Positions 1-7,456 of a DNA stretch of 64,000 bases are shown here, piece by piece. Source of the stretch: Bacillota bacterium (GTDB taxonomy: Bacteria; Bacillota; Clostridia; Christensenellales; Aristaeellaceae); the NCBI GenBank assembly GCA_023421395.1, contig JAEZTL010000047.1, positions 1 to 64,000 of the forward strand, in the 5' to 3' direction. The notes beneath the pieces were generated by a model. The model saw only the letters and a program-made list of their open reading frames with translations, was not told the DNA's origin and made no database searches. Position numbers and translations under genes: made by a program. Within the stretch, counting starts at the first letter, position 1, and the number at the start of each line of letters is the position of its first letter.

Positions 1-1
1 G

Positions 2-40
2 ACGGTGGGTTCGGGCGTCGTGACCAAGGTCATCGAGTAA
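2..40 (+). CDS. tuf: Elongation factor Tu, C-terminal end only (partial)
   Basis: Only the last 12 codons and a TAA stop lie in the window. They read TVGSGVVTKVIE, which matches the strongly conserved EF-Tu C-terminus (GRTVGSGVV..IIE type). EF-Tu is the GTPase that delivers aminoacyl-tRNA to the ribosome. A strong hairpin terminator follows about 50 bases downstream, as expected at the end of a str/tuf operon. The call rests on a short but diagnostic tail; the rest of the gene lies upstream of the window. Confidence 0.85.
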   Translation, partial: TVGSGVVTKVIE

Positions 41-88
41 TCACGGCTCGTGGCCATCGCCACGAACCAGTCGCTGGACAAAGAGAAC

Positions 89-121
89 GGAGCCGCCTCT
101 GACGAGGCGGCTCCGCTTTTT
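89..121. terminator. Intrinsic terminator after tuf
   Basis: Perfect 11-bp GC-rich stem (arms 89-99 and 104-114, loop TGAC) followed on the plus strand by GCTTTTT. The T run overlaps the TAA stop of the convergent small gene at 120-416, so the same hairpin can serve both directions. Confidence 0.93.
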
Positions 122-416
122 ATTCGCGTATGCCCGCGGATCGGACTTCGGCCGGGCGGACGGCCCTTCCCGGTCGCTTTTTGACGCAGCGCGCGGCCGC
201 GCACGCAAAAAGAAGGATCAGGCCCGACAGCATCAGGTATTTTCCCAGGTTCCTCACGGCGATGCCGCAGGAGATGCACTTTGCCCAGTACGCCGCACTG
301 TGCCCGGCCAGGGTTTCGGGATCCCCCGACAGGCCCAGAAGCAGGTAATCCGAGAGCCAGATCACACCCGTGGCGAAAGCCTCGAGTCCGAGGCCCGCCC
401 GCAATAACCATTTCAT
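120..416 (-). CDS. Small hypothetical membrane protein (98 aa)
   Basis: Unrecognised. The ATG is preceded by AAAGGA with a 10-base gap, which supports a real gene. Two hydrophobic segments are visible (about residues 5-28 and 53-78), separated by a polar loop containing an Ala-Lys-Cys-Ile-Ser-Cys stretch, and the tail is basic. It is probably a two-pass inner-membrane protein. It runs convergent to tuf, and its stop overlaps the tuf terminator. No function can be assigned. Confidence 0.6.
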   Translation of the reverse strand: MKWLLRAGLGLEAFATGVIWLSDYLLLGLSGDPETLAGHSAAYWAKCISCGIAVRNLGKYLMLSGLILLFACAAARCVKKRPGRAVRPAEVRSAGIRE

Positions 417-464
417 AGAAGAAGCATCCTTTCAGCCGGCGCGGCCAGGCGCCCGCGGAAGGAT

Positions 465-1286
465 TCATTCCGCCGTTCTCGCCAGCCACTCCCTGGTCAG
501 CGCGTGAAAAAGCGCGCTTTGTTCGATCTGCAAATTGTGCCCCGCGCGGTCCAGGAGGGCAAACGTCGCCCGGGGATAGTTTTCGAGAATGGGCCAGATG
601 TCCCGGTAGCCGACGTCCGCGTCCTGCCGCCCGGCGAGGATCAGCACCGGGTTTGGAAAGGGCGCTTCGAGCGCGTCCACGTCGGAGGAGAAGGCATAGC
701 CTTTCTCCCGAAACCGGGCCAGGAAGGGCTGATCCGCCGCCCGGAGGCCGGGAAGGATCTCGCCCTGAAAGCGTTCCCAGACCGCCTCCGTCTGCAGTAC
801 GCAGCCCTGAAACGCCTCGGCGTCCTCCGGCGCGAGCCGGCCAAGAAGCGCCCCGTCCCGTTCCAGCACCACGTGGGGCGGCAGCGCGCGCCGCGTGCGG
901 TCGGGGATGGATACCGGGCACACGAGCATCAGTCCCGCCACGCGCCCGCCCAGCCTGCGAACCAAACCGCGCGCAAGATAGCCGCCGTAGGATTGGCCCG
1001 CCAGCAGGAAGCGTTCGCCGGGCAGAACCCCGTCGATAAAATCGACGAGCAGCTCCAGCATGGCGTCCGCGCCGTCGATCCAGTCCGCGCCGCCGGTCAG
1101 CCCCATCCCCGGCAAGTCCGGGTAGATGCGCCGGTAGCCGGTCGTCCCCTCGAATGCGGGTTCCATACAGCCGGCCATGAGGCGATGATCCACCTGATAG
1201 CCGTGGAGCATGATAACCGGCGTTCCTTCGCCAAGGATCTCATAATAAACGGGCAATCCCCGCAGGGTCAGTTTCACGGTCCTCAT
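465..1286 (-). CDS. Alpha/beta-hydrolase fold protein (273 aa)
   Basis: A single-domain hydrolase of usual length. The oxyanion HG motif is at residues 28-29 (LHGYQ), the nucleophile elbow GQSYGG at 97-102 (Ser99), a candidate acid Asp222 lies in GRQDADVGY, and His250 in RAGHN completes a triad. Substrate is unknown; esterase, lipase-like or C-C hydrolase activity are all possible. It ends 21 bases after the downstream end of the exporter gene at 1308 and is on the same strand, so it is probably the last gene of that operon. The ATG at 1286 sits only a base from GGGAAGGG; a GTG three codons later (same frame) has better spacing and may be the real start. Confidence 0.88.
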   Translation of the reverse strand: MRTVKLTLRGLPVYYEILGEGTPVIMLHGYQVDHRLMAGCMEPAFEGTTGYRRIYPDLPGMGLTGGADWIDGADAMLELLVDFIDGVLPGERFLLAGQSYGGYLARGLVRRLGGRVAGLMLVCPVSIPDRTRRALPPHVVLERDGALLGRLAPEDAEAFQGCVLQTEAVWERFQGEILPGLRAADQPFLARFREKGYAFSSDVDALEAPFPNPVLILAGRQDADVGYRDIWPILENYPRATFALLDRAGHNLQIEQSALFHALTREWLARTAE

Positions 1287-1307
1287 CCCTTCCCGCCGCG
1301 GCGCGCG

Positions 1308-3146
1308 TCAATCCGCCATAGAATGCCCGAGCAGCGCCTGCTCACGCTCTTCGCGGAACTGGTTGACGTAGAGGTTGTAGTAGTAGCCCCGCTGGGCGAT
1401 CAGCTCACGATGGGTTCCCTGTTCCTTTACGCGGCCATCCTGAATGACCAGGATGCGGTCGGCGCTTTTGATGGTGGAGAGGCGGTGCGCGATGATGAAG
1501 CTGGTGCGGCCCTTCAGCGCGGTGGCGATGGCCTTTTGGATGCGCTGCTCGGTTTCGGTGTCGACGGAGGAGGTGGCCTCGTCGAGCACGAAGATGGAGG
1601 GATCCGCGAGGAGCGCCCGCGCGAAGGAGATCAGCTGCTTCTGGCCGGTGGACAGCCGGCCGCCGCCCTCGCCCACGTCGGTATCGTAGCCTTTTTCAAA
1701 CTTGAGGATGAAGCCTTCCGCGTCCACCATGCGGGCGGCGCGCTCCACCTCCTCGTCGGTGGCGTCGAGCCTGCCGTAGCGGATGTTCTCGCGGATGGTG
1801 CCGGAGAACAGGTGGGGCTGCTGCAGCACGTACCCAAGGTGCGATTCGAGCCACAGCTGCGAGCGCTCGCGGTAATCCACGCCGTCGATCAGGATGCGGC
1901 CGGACGTGGGCTCGTAGAACCGGCAGATGAGGTTGACGATGGTGGACTTTCCGCTGCCGGTTTCGCCCACCAGCGCGATGGTCTGGCCCGACTTCACGGT
2001 GAGACTGAAGTCATCCAGCACCTTCTCACCGCCACCGTACCGGAAGGACACATGGTCGAAGGTGATGTCTCCCTTGAGATCCGGCCAGTTGGCTGTCAAA
2101 GGATGGAAATTGTCGCCATAGACCGACTCGACGCCCGTGCCGTCCGCGATCTCCGGCTTGGAATCCAGGAGCGACACCACCCGCTCCGCCGCCGCCTGGG
2201 CGGACTGCAGATCCGCGAACACGCGGGCGATGTTGGTGATGGGTTCGAAAATCTGTACCGAATAGTTCATAAAGAGCGTCAGCGTGCCGAAGCTGGTGAT
2301 CCCGGAAAACACTTCGTATCCGCCGCGCCACAGCGCGTAGGCCGCCGCTACGGAGCCCAGCGACATCACCAGCGGCATGAAGAGGGCCGACAATACCGCC
2401 GCCCGCACGGAGCAGGTGCGCATTTTGTGGGTCAGCTCCACGAATTCGCGGGTGTTCTCGTCCTCGCGGACGAGGGTTTTCGTGGTCTTTGCGCCGGCGA
2501 TCCCCTCGTTGAAGGCGCCGGTAATGCGGGAGTTGGTCTTGCGGACCTCGCGGTAGCTGGCCAGAATGCGCTTTTGGAAGTACACCGCCAGCGCCGCGAT
2601 CACGGGCAGCACCACGACGAGCGCCAGCGAAAGCGTCAGGTTGATGGTCAGCATCACCACCACGGAGATCGCAATGAAGCCCGTGCCCCAGACCAGGTCG
2701 ATCAGGCTCCAGCCGATGGTGTCGGCCAGCCGCTGGGTGTCAGAGGTCATCCGGGACAGGATGTAGCCGATGGGCGTCCTGTCATAGTAAGAGAAGGAAA
2801 GCTCCTGCAGCCGCTGGAAGCCCAGGCGGCGGATCAGGTGGCATACGCCCGCCTCCACCCGCGCGCAAAGGAAGATGAACCCGGCGATCGAGGCGGTCTG
2901 CACAAGCACGGCAAGGCCATACCGGACGATGAACCCGCCCAGTCCCTCGGTGGTCGAGCCCGCGATGAATACGTCGATGGCTTCTCGGGTTAGAAGCGGA
3001 AACACCACATCCATCGCGGCGCACAGGATCATCAGCACGATGATGCCCGCTAGGTGGGGGTGATAGGGCTTCACGTAGCCCAGCACGCGGCGCCAAAGCC
3101 CAGCGTCCAGGCGCCTCGTATAGTCCTGTTCCTGATGCGCTTGCAT
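1308..3146 (-). CDS. Heterodimeric ABC exporter subunit, BmrD/YheH-like (612 aa)
   Basis: Type IV ABC exporter half-transporter in the cytoplasmic membrane: six-helix transmembrane domain (about residues 30-320) followed by a nucleotide-binding domain. Walker A GETGSGKS is at 394-401, Walker B ends LDE at 521-523 with the catalytic Glu523, and the H-loop His is 554. The signature is LSTGQ (498-502) instead of LSGGQ. A consensus Walker B paired with a non-canonical signature is what the BmrD/TM288 partner of asymmetric exporters shows. The partner at 3365 carries the complementary defect (Asp for Glu). The start was placed at 3146 because AAGGAGG lies 7 bases upstream; longer readings have no ribosome site. 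Likely substrate: drugs or lipids (inference from family). Confidence 0.93.
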   Translation of the reverse strand: MQAHQEQDYTRRLDAGLWRRVLGYVKPYHPHLAGIIVLMILCAAMDVVFPLLTREAIDVFIAGSTTEGLGGFIVRYGLAVLVQTASIAGFIFLCARVEAGVCHLIRRLGFQRLQELSFSYYDRTPIGYILSRMTSDTQRLADTIGWSLIDLVWGTGFIAISVVVMLTINLTLSLALVVVLPVIAALAVYFQKRILASYREVRKTNSRITGAFNEGIAGAKTTKTLVREDENTREFVELTHKMRTCSVRAAVLSALFMPLVMSLGSVAAAYALWRGGYEVFSGITSFGTLTLFMNYSVQIFEPITNIARVFADLQSAQAAAERVVSLLDSKPEIADGTGVESVYGDNFHPLTANWPDLKGDITFDHVSFRYGGGEKVLDDFSLTVKSGQTIALVGETGSGKSTIVNLICRFYEPTSGRILIDGVDYRERSQLWLESHLGYVLQQPHLFSGTIRENIRYGRLDATDEEVERAARMVDAEGFILKFEKGYDTDVGEGGGRLSTGQKQLISFARALLADPSIFVLDEATSSVDTETEQRIQKAIATALKGRTSFIIAHRLSTIKSADRILVIQDGRVKEQGTHRELIAQRGYYYNLYVNQFREEREQALLGHSMAD

Positions 3147-3233
3147 CGTGATTCCTCCTTCGGAAGGCAATAAAATTTTTCGCGCTTTCAGTTGCCGTTG
3201 GGATCGGGCGCGCTTTTTTCTCCGCCGGGAAAG

Positions 3234-3257
3234 CCCGGCCTTCCGGGGAAGGCCGGG
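3234..3257. other. GC-rich intergenic hairpin between the exporter genes
   Basis: The 218-base gap between the two exporter genes holds a perfect 9-bp stem (CCCGGCCTT paired with AAGGCCGGG, loop CCGGGG). There is no T run on the minus strand, so it looks like an mRNA stabilising or processing hairpin rather than a full terminator. The rest of the gap shows only the ribosome site of the downstream gene. Confidence 0.55.
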
Positions 3258-3364
3258 ACCCTTGGGAGAGGATTGTCTCGCCCTCTTGCGGGAAGGATGG
3301 AGAACTGCCGTCCCGCTGGCGGGGGTCCGGGGGCGCCCCGGCACGTACCGGCGTTCCGCTCCCC

Positions 3365-5179
3365 TTATGCGGAGGCGTCGGTTTCGAGTTCCTCCTCCAG
3401 CTGAGACTGGATGCGCCACACGCGACGGTACAGGCCGTCCTGGGCGATCAGTTCCTCGTGGGTGCCCTGCTGGGCGATGCGGCCGTTTTGCAGGACCAGA
3501 ATCAAATCCGCCTGGCTGAGGGTGGTCAGCCGGTGGGAGATGATGAAGGTGGTGGCGTGTTTCTTTTCGCGACGCAGCGCCTCGCGGATGGCCTGATCGG
3601 TTTCGGTATCGACGGCGGACAGCGAGTCGTCAAAAATCAGGATGTCGCTGCGCTTGAGCAGCGTTCTGGCGATGGCCACCCGCTGCTGCTGTCCGCCAGA
3701 CAGCGTGACGCCCCGCTCGCCCACCAGCGTTTCGTAGCCCTTGTCAAAGTTCCGGATGAAGCCGTCGGCGCGGGCGGCGCGAGCGACGCCCTCCACCGCC
3801 TCCATGGAGACATGCGGCGCGGCGATTTTGATGTTGTCGCCCAGCGTGCGGGAGTAGAGGAACGGTTCCTGGAGGATCAGCCCGATGCGGCTGCGCAGGT
3901 GCTCCTTGCGGATTTTTCGGATGTCCACGCCGCCGATGGTGATCCTGCCCTCGTCTACATCGTAGAGGCGCTGCAAAAGGTGCATCATGGTGGATTTTCC
4001 TGAACCGGTAGCCCCTAGAATCGCCACCGTCTGGCCGCGCTTTACCGCAAAGTCCACGTCGATGAGCACCGGGTTCATCTTTTCGTAGGAGAAGGCCGCG
4101 TGCTCGAAGTGGATGTCGCCAGCGATGGAGGGCGTGAGCTCACCCTCCGGGTCGGCCTCCGCCGGGGTCTCCAGCACTTCGGCGATGCGGCCCGCGGAAA
4201 CCATCGCCTTGCCCAGTTCAGAAAGGATTCTGCCCAACTGGCGCACCGGCCAGAGCAGCATCCAGATGTAGCTGACAAATACGGTCATTTCGCCCACGAG
4301 AAGCTGCCCGCCGGCGGCGAGGAAGATGCCGTAGACCAGCGCCATACCCGCCTGCACCATGCTGATGAAGTCGCTGGAAGGCCAGTAGACAGCCAGAAGG
4401 TCGCCCAGATGCCGGTGTTTTTTATAGAGATCGTCGTTGAAGCGGGCGAACTTCTCCACCTCGTACTGCTGCCGCCCGAAGGCGCGCACCACGCGCACGC
4501 CGGACAGGTTCTCCTGCAGCACGGCGCTCATCTTGCCCTCGGCGTCGTCCACCTTCTGGAAATTCTTCTGCACGAGCCTGAAAAACAGGAATGCCCAGGT
4601 GAAGAGGCCGGGCACCAGGATCAGCGAGACGAGCGTCATCTTCGGATTGATTCTCAGCATGACCACCACCGCCACGCACACGATCAGAAACGTGCGGAAG
4701 ATTTCCACCAGCTGGCTCTGCAGGAAGCGGCGGATGGTTTCCACATCCGAAGTGCAACGCTGCACCAGGTCGCCCGTCTCCGCCTTGACGTGGTAGTCGA
4801 AGGACAGCCGCTGCAAATGGTCGTACAGCCGGTCCCGGAGGGATTTGGCGATGTCCTCGCTGGCCTCCGCCGACCAGCGCCCCCGGAGATACTGGAAGAG
4901 GCCGCCGACGAGGTACAGTAAAAGCATGCCGCCTGCCATCAGCCACAGGTTGCGGATCAGAAAATCGCGCCCGCCCATCCGGTCCACCCAGGCGAGGATG
5001 GGCCCTGGCAGCTGGATGGGCCGCTTCGCGCCGATCACGGCGTCGATGGTCTCCGCCAGCACCAGCGGCGTCACCAGCGACACGCACACGCTGATCGCCA
5101 TCGCCAGGATCGAACCCAGGTACTTGGCCAGCCGGCCCTTCATCATCGAGCGGATCAGGTGCAGTTCTTTCAGCTTCAT
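3365..5179 (-). CDS. Heterodimeric ABC exporter subunit, BmrC/YheI-like (604 aa)
   Basis: First gene of the exporter pair. Six-helix transmembrane domain (about 20-330) plus ABC domain: Walker A GATGSGKS at 389-396, canonical signature LSGGQ at 493-497, Walker B ILIFDD at 513-518 and H-loop His549. The catalytic glutamate after Walker B is Asp518 (FDDSLSAVD), the hallmark of the degenerate site in BmrC/TM287-type subunits. Together with the LSTGQ signature of the partner this predicts one active and one degenerate ATP site. GGGAGG sits 9 bases before the ATG. The gene is preceded by a leader ORF (5266-5358) and an intrinsic terminator (5213-5246), so expression is probably controlled by attenuation, as described for Bacillus bmrBCD. 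Confidence 0.94.
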   Translation of the reverse strand: MKLKELHLIRSMMKGRLAKYLGSILAMAISVCVSLVTPLVLAETIDAVIGAKRPIQLPGPILAWVDRMGGRDFLIRNLWLMAGGMLLLYLVGGLFQYLRGRWSAEASEDIAKSLRDRLYDHLQRLSFDYHVKAETGDLVQRCTSDVETIRRFLQSQLVEIFRTFLIVCVAVVVMLRINPKMTLVSLILVPGLFTWAFLFFRLVQKNFQKVDDAEGKMSAVLQENLSGVRVVRAFGRQQYEVEKFARFNDDLYKKHRHLGDLLAVYWPSSDFISMVQAGMALVYGIFLAAGGQLLVGEMTVFVSYIWMLLWPVRQLGRILSELGKAMVSAGRIAEVLETPAEADPEGELTPSIAGDIHFEHAAFSYEKMNPVLIDVDFAVKRGQTVAILGATGSGKSTMMHLLQRLYDVDEGRITIGGVDIRKIRKEHLRSRIGLILQEPFLYSRTLGDNIKIAAPHVSMEAVEGVARAARADGFIRNFDKGYETLVGERGVTLSGGQQQRVAIARTLLKRSDILIFDDSLSAVDTETDQAIREALRREKKHATTFIISHRLTTLSQADLILVLQNGRIAQQGTHEELIAQDGLYRRVWRIQSQLEEELETDASA

Positions 5180-5212
5180 GAGAGAGGTCCTCCCTTGGGT
5201 TTTTCAGGACAT

Positions 5213-5246
5213 AAAAAGGCCACCGGGCGAATGCTGCCCGATGGCC
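5213..5246 (-). terminator. Attenuator-type terminator before the exporter genes
   Basis: On the minus strand an 11-bp stem (arms complementary to 5236-5246 and 5218-5228, one G-T pair, 7-base loop) is followed directly by TTTTT. It lies 19 bases after the stop of the leader ORF and 33 bases before the BmrC-like ATG. That is the position of a transcription attenuator. I could not identify a convincing antiterminator pairing by eye. Confidence 0.85.
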
Positions 5247-5265
5247 GACGCGTTGACGGACGAAA

Positions 5266-5358
5266 CTACGCCCTTTGATCGCGAAGGTACATAAGGCGGC
5301 AATCCAAATTGCTGTTGATTCCATTGACGGCGATGACGCGATTCATGTCAAAGTACAT
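5266..5358 (-). CDS. Leader peptide of the ABC exporter operon (30 aa), BmrB-like in position
   Basis: A 30-codon ORF starting ATG TAC TTT GAC and ending GAT CAA AGG GCG TAG, preceded by AAAGGGGG with an 8-base gap. It sits between the operon promoter (5414-5442) and an intrinsic terminator (5213-5246). In Bacillus subtilis the bmrCD exporter is preceded by the bmrB leader ORF and controlled by ribosome-mediated attenuation in response to translation-targeting antibiotics. The arrangement here is the same, although I see no obvious sequence relation. The peptide is not hydrophobic and has no signal sequence, which fits a regulatory rather than structural role. Confidence 0.75.
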   Translation of the reverse strand: MYFDMNRVIAVNGINSNLDCRLMYLRDQRA

Positions 5359-5413
5359 TCGGACTGCCCCCTTTCAATGATCTTTGTCGCGGCGCTCGCG
5401 CGGCCACTTGCTC

Positions 5414-5442
5414 ATTCTATGGCATGACGTGCCAATTTGCAA
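5414..5442 (-). promoter_or_regulatory. Promoter of the exporter operon with an inverted repeat in its spacer
   Basis: Minus-strand TTGCAA (5437-5442), 17-base spacer, TAGAAT (5414-5419). The spacer contains TGGCA-N5-TGCCA (5420-5434), a dyad well placed for a repressor or activator. It reads toward the leader ORF at 5358. Confidence 0.65.
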
Positions 5443-5491
5443 GTTATGTATAGGTTAATTCAAATTCGAGGTGATGGCCGGTTGACACAGT

Positions 5492-5520
5492 TTGACAAAG
5501 CCCCCCAGGGCAAGTATAAT
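5492..5520 (+). promoter_or_regulatory. Consensus promoter of the amino-sugar gene block
   Basis: TTGACA (5492-5497), 17-base spacer and TATAAT (5515-5520), a perfect sigma-A-type match. It points toward the nucleotidyltransferase at 5567 and is divergent from the exporter promoter. Confidence 0.92.
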
Positions 5521-5566
5521 CAGATGAGCTCACGCAAATGTACGGCTGTGGAGGATTTTGAAGACG

Positions 5567-6322
5567 ATGAAGTCGCTGATCCTGGCCGCGGGCTATGCCA
5601 CGCGGCTGTATCCGCTCACGCTCGACACGCCCAAGGCACTGCTTCCCATCGGCGACAAACCCATGTTGGATTACCTGGTTTCCGAGATCGCGACGCTGGA
5701 CCGGATGACCGAGGTGCACCTCGTCTCCAACCACCGTTTTATTACCCAGTTTGCAGCCTGGGCCGAAGGCGCGAAGGCGCGCTACCCGGGCCTTCAGTTC
5801 AGCGTGTGGGACGACGGCACCACCTCAAACGACGACCGCCTGGGCGCGGTGGGGGACATCCAGTTCGTCATCGATCGGGCGAAACTGGATGACGACCTTC
5901 TGATCGCCGCCAGCGACAACTTCTTCACCTTTCCGCTGCGCGACTTCGCGGCAGACTTTCAGCGCACTGGGCGGGATACGCTTTTGACCGCGCATCTTGA
6001 TGACATCGAAACGCTGCGCAAGTTCGGGGTGGCCACGCTGGGGGAGGACAACCGGGTGCTGTCCCTGGTGGAAAAACCGCAGAACCCGCCCAGCGACGTG
6101 GGCGTGTACGCGCTCTACCTCTACCGGCGGGACACACTGCCGCTCATCGGGCAATACCTGGACGAGGGCAATTCTCCGGATGCGCCCGGCCACTTTCCGG
6201 AGTGGCTCTGCACCCGGCGGGATGTGCGCGCCTATCTCTTCACCGGAGAATGCATCGACATCGGCTCGCCGGAGGCCTACCGGGCGGTCAACGAGCGCTT
6301 TGGCGGAGGGAAACGTGGATAA
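5567..6322 (+). CDS. Sugar-phosphate nucleotidyltransferase (251 aa)
   Basis: Activates a sugar 1-phosphate with an NTP. The N-terminus MKSLILAAGYATRLYPLT is the signature nucleotide-binding loop (GxGTRLxPLT type, with Ala in place of Gly). A K in DTPKALLPI, a metal-binding Asp in AASDNFF and the VEKP motif follow. It is a short one-domain enzyme (about 250 aa), closer to the glucose-1-phosphate thymidylyl/uridylyltransferase group than to full GlmU. ATG 5567 fits the family N-terminus and follows GGAGG at 12 bases; an in-frame TTG at 5558 is also possible. It is first in an operon with dCMP deaminase, a GlmU-C-like acyltransferase and glmM, so it may supply the uridylyl step of UDP-GlcNAc synthesis (inference). 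Confidence 0.88.
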   Translation: MKSLILAAGYATRLYPLTLDTPKALLPIGDKPMLDYLVSEIATLDRMTEVHLVSNHRFITQFAAWAEGAKARYPGLQFSVWDDGTTSNDDRLGAVGDIQFVIDRAKLDDDLLIAASDNFFTFPLRDFAADFQRTGRDTLLTAHLDDIETLRKFGVATLGEDNRVLSLVEKPQNPPSDVGVYALYLYRRDTLPLIGQYLDEGNSPDAPGHFPEWLCTRRDVRAYLFTGECIDIGSPEAYRAVNERFGGGKRG

Positions 6323-6782
6323 ATGGGATAAGCGCTTCATGGAGATGGCTTCGGTCATCGCAACATGGGCAAGCTGTTATCAGGCGGAGCGCAAGATTGG
6401 CGCGGTGATCGTGAAGGACAAGCGCATCATGACCACCGGCTACAACGGCGCGCCCGCGGGGGTCAAGACCTGTGTCGAGCGGGGCGAATGTCTGCGGCGC
6501 AAGATGAACATCCCCTCCGGCACCCATCACGAGATCTGCTACGCGGTACATGCCGAGCAGAACGCCATCATCCAGGCGGCGCGGCTTGGCGTGAGCATCG
6601 CCGGGGCGACGCTCTACTGCACCCACCAGCCCTGTGTGCTGTGTGCCAAGATGATCGTGAACGCCGGCATCGTGCGGGTGGTCTATCGGGAGGGGTATCC
6701 GGACGATTTCTCGGTCCAGATGCTCACCGAAGGCGGTGTGGCGCTGGAAAGATATGAGGAGGACGCGCGGGATGGGCGGTAA
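6315..6782 (+). CDS. Deoxycytidylate deaminase (dCMP deaminase), 155 aa
   Basis: Zinc-dependent cytidine/deoxycytidylate deaminase. The zinc site is complete: HAE near residue 86 (His ligand and catalytic Glu) and the PCVLC pair of Cys ligands near residue 110. The N-terminal MASVIATWASCYQ and GYNGAP segments are typical of ComEB-type dCMP deaminases, which make dUMP for thymidylate synthesis. The start is GTG at 6315, four bases after GGAGGG, overlapping the previous gene by 8 bases. Its place among sugar-nucleotide genes probably reflects co-expression only. Confidence 0.94.
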   Translation: MDKWDKRFMEMASVIATWASCYQAERKIGAVIVKDKRIMTTGYNGAPAGVKTCVERGECLRRKMNIPSGTHHEICYAVHAEQNAIIQAARLGVSIAGATLYCTHQPCVLCAKMIVNAGIVRVVYREGYPDDFSVQMLTEGGVALERYEEDARDGR

Positions 6783-7443
6783 ACTGGCTCCGTCGGATCT
6801 GTTTGACCTGGAAAAGACCATCGCCGCGGCGCTGTTTCAAGGGCTTACGCACCCTTGGCAGGCGCTGCCGCTTCTAACAAAATTCATTCTGAAACTTGGC
6901 GAAACATTGCCCGAGAGTGAGTATGAAAGGCGCGAGGGCGGCATATATATTGCAAGAAGCGCGAAAATCGCCCCGTCCGCCTCGCTGGCCGGGCCGCTGA
7001 TCGTGGACGAGGGCGCGGAGGTGCGCCACGCGGCGTTCATCCGCGGCAGCGCCATCGTGGGCAAGGGGGCCGTGGTGGGCAATTCCACGGAACTCAAGAA
7101 CTGTCTGCTGTTTGACAGGGTGCAGGTGCCCCACTACAACTACGTGGGGGATTCCATTCTGGGTTTCAAAGCCCACATGGGCGCGGGGGCCATCACCTCG
7201 AACGTGCGGAGCGACAAAAGGGAAGTCGTGGTGCACGCGCCGGAAGGCGATATCGCCACGGGCCTCCGAAAGTTCGGCGCCATGGTGGGGGATGAGGTCG
7301 AAATCGGCTGCAACACCGTACTCAATCCCGGCGCTGTGCTGGGCCGCGGCGCGTGGGTGTACCCGCTGTCGCTGGTGCGCGGCGTCGTGCCCGCCATGCA
7401 CGTGGTCAAAGACGGCGGGCGCATCGCCCAGAGACGAACGTAA
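6772..7443 (+). CDS. Left-handed beta-helix acyltransferase, GlmU C-domain-like (223 aa)
   Basis: Stand-alone hexapeptide-repeat protein. The segment VPHYNYVGDS with GAGAITSN downstream aligns with the acetyl-CoA site of GlmU (HLTYIGD..., GAGTITCN). The His and the Tyr three residues later are in the positions of the GlmU catalytic His363 and Tyr366. A helical N-terminal cap of about 60 residues replaces the uridylyltransferase domain. It overlaps the dCMP deaminase by 11 bases and lies 13 bases before glmM, so glucosamine-1-phosphate N-acetylation is the obvious role. GAGGAGG precedes the ATG by 9 bases. The acceptor is inferred from context, not proven. Confidence 0.82.
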   Translation: MGGKLAPSDLFDLEKTIAAALFQGLTHPWQALPLLTKFILKLGETLPESEYERREGGIYIARSAKIAPSASLAGPLIVDEGAEVRHAAFIRGSAIVGKGAVVGNSTELKNCLLFDRVQVPHYNYVGDSILGFKAHMGAGAITSNVRSDKREVVVHAPEGDIATGLRKFGAMVGDEVEIGCNTVLNPGAVLGRGAWVYPLSLVRGVVPAMHVVKDGGRIAQRRT

Positions 7444-7456
7444 AGGAGAACACAGC

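Noticed and set aside
504..2993. 829-codon open frame on the plus strand opposite the hydrolase and exporter
   Set aside because: No ribosome site and low-complexity composition; it mirrors the codon-position bias of the genuine minus-strand genes in high-GC DNA.
3147..3419. 91-residue N-terminal extension of the BmrD-like protein
   Set aside because: No ribosome site and Arg/Pro/Gly-rich; AAGGAGG before ATG 3146 fixes the start.
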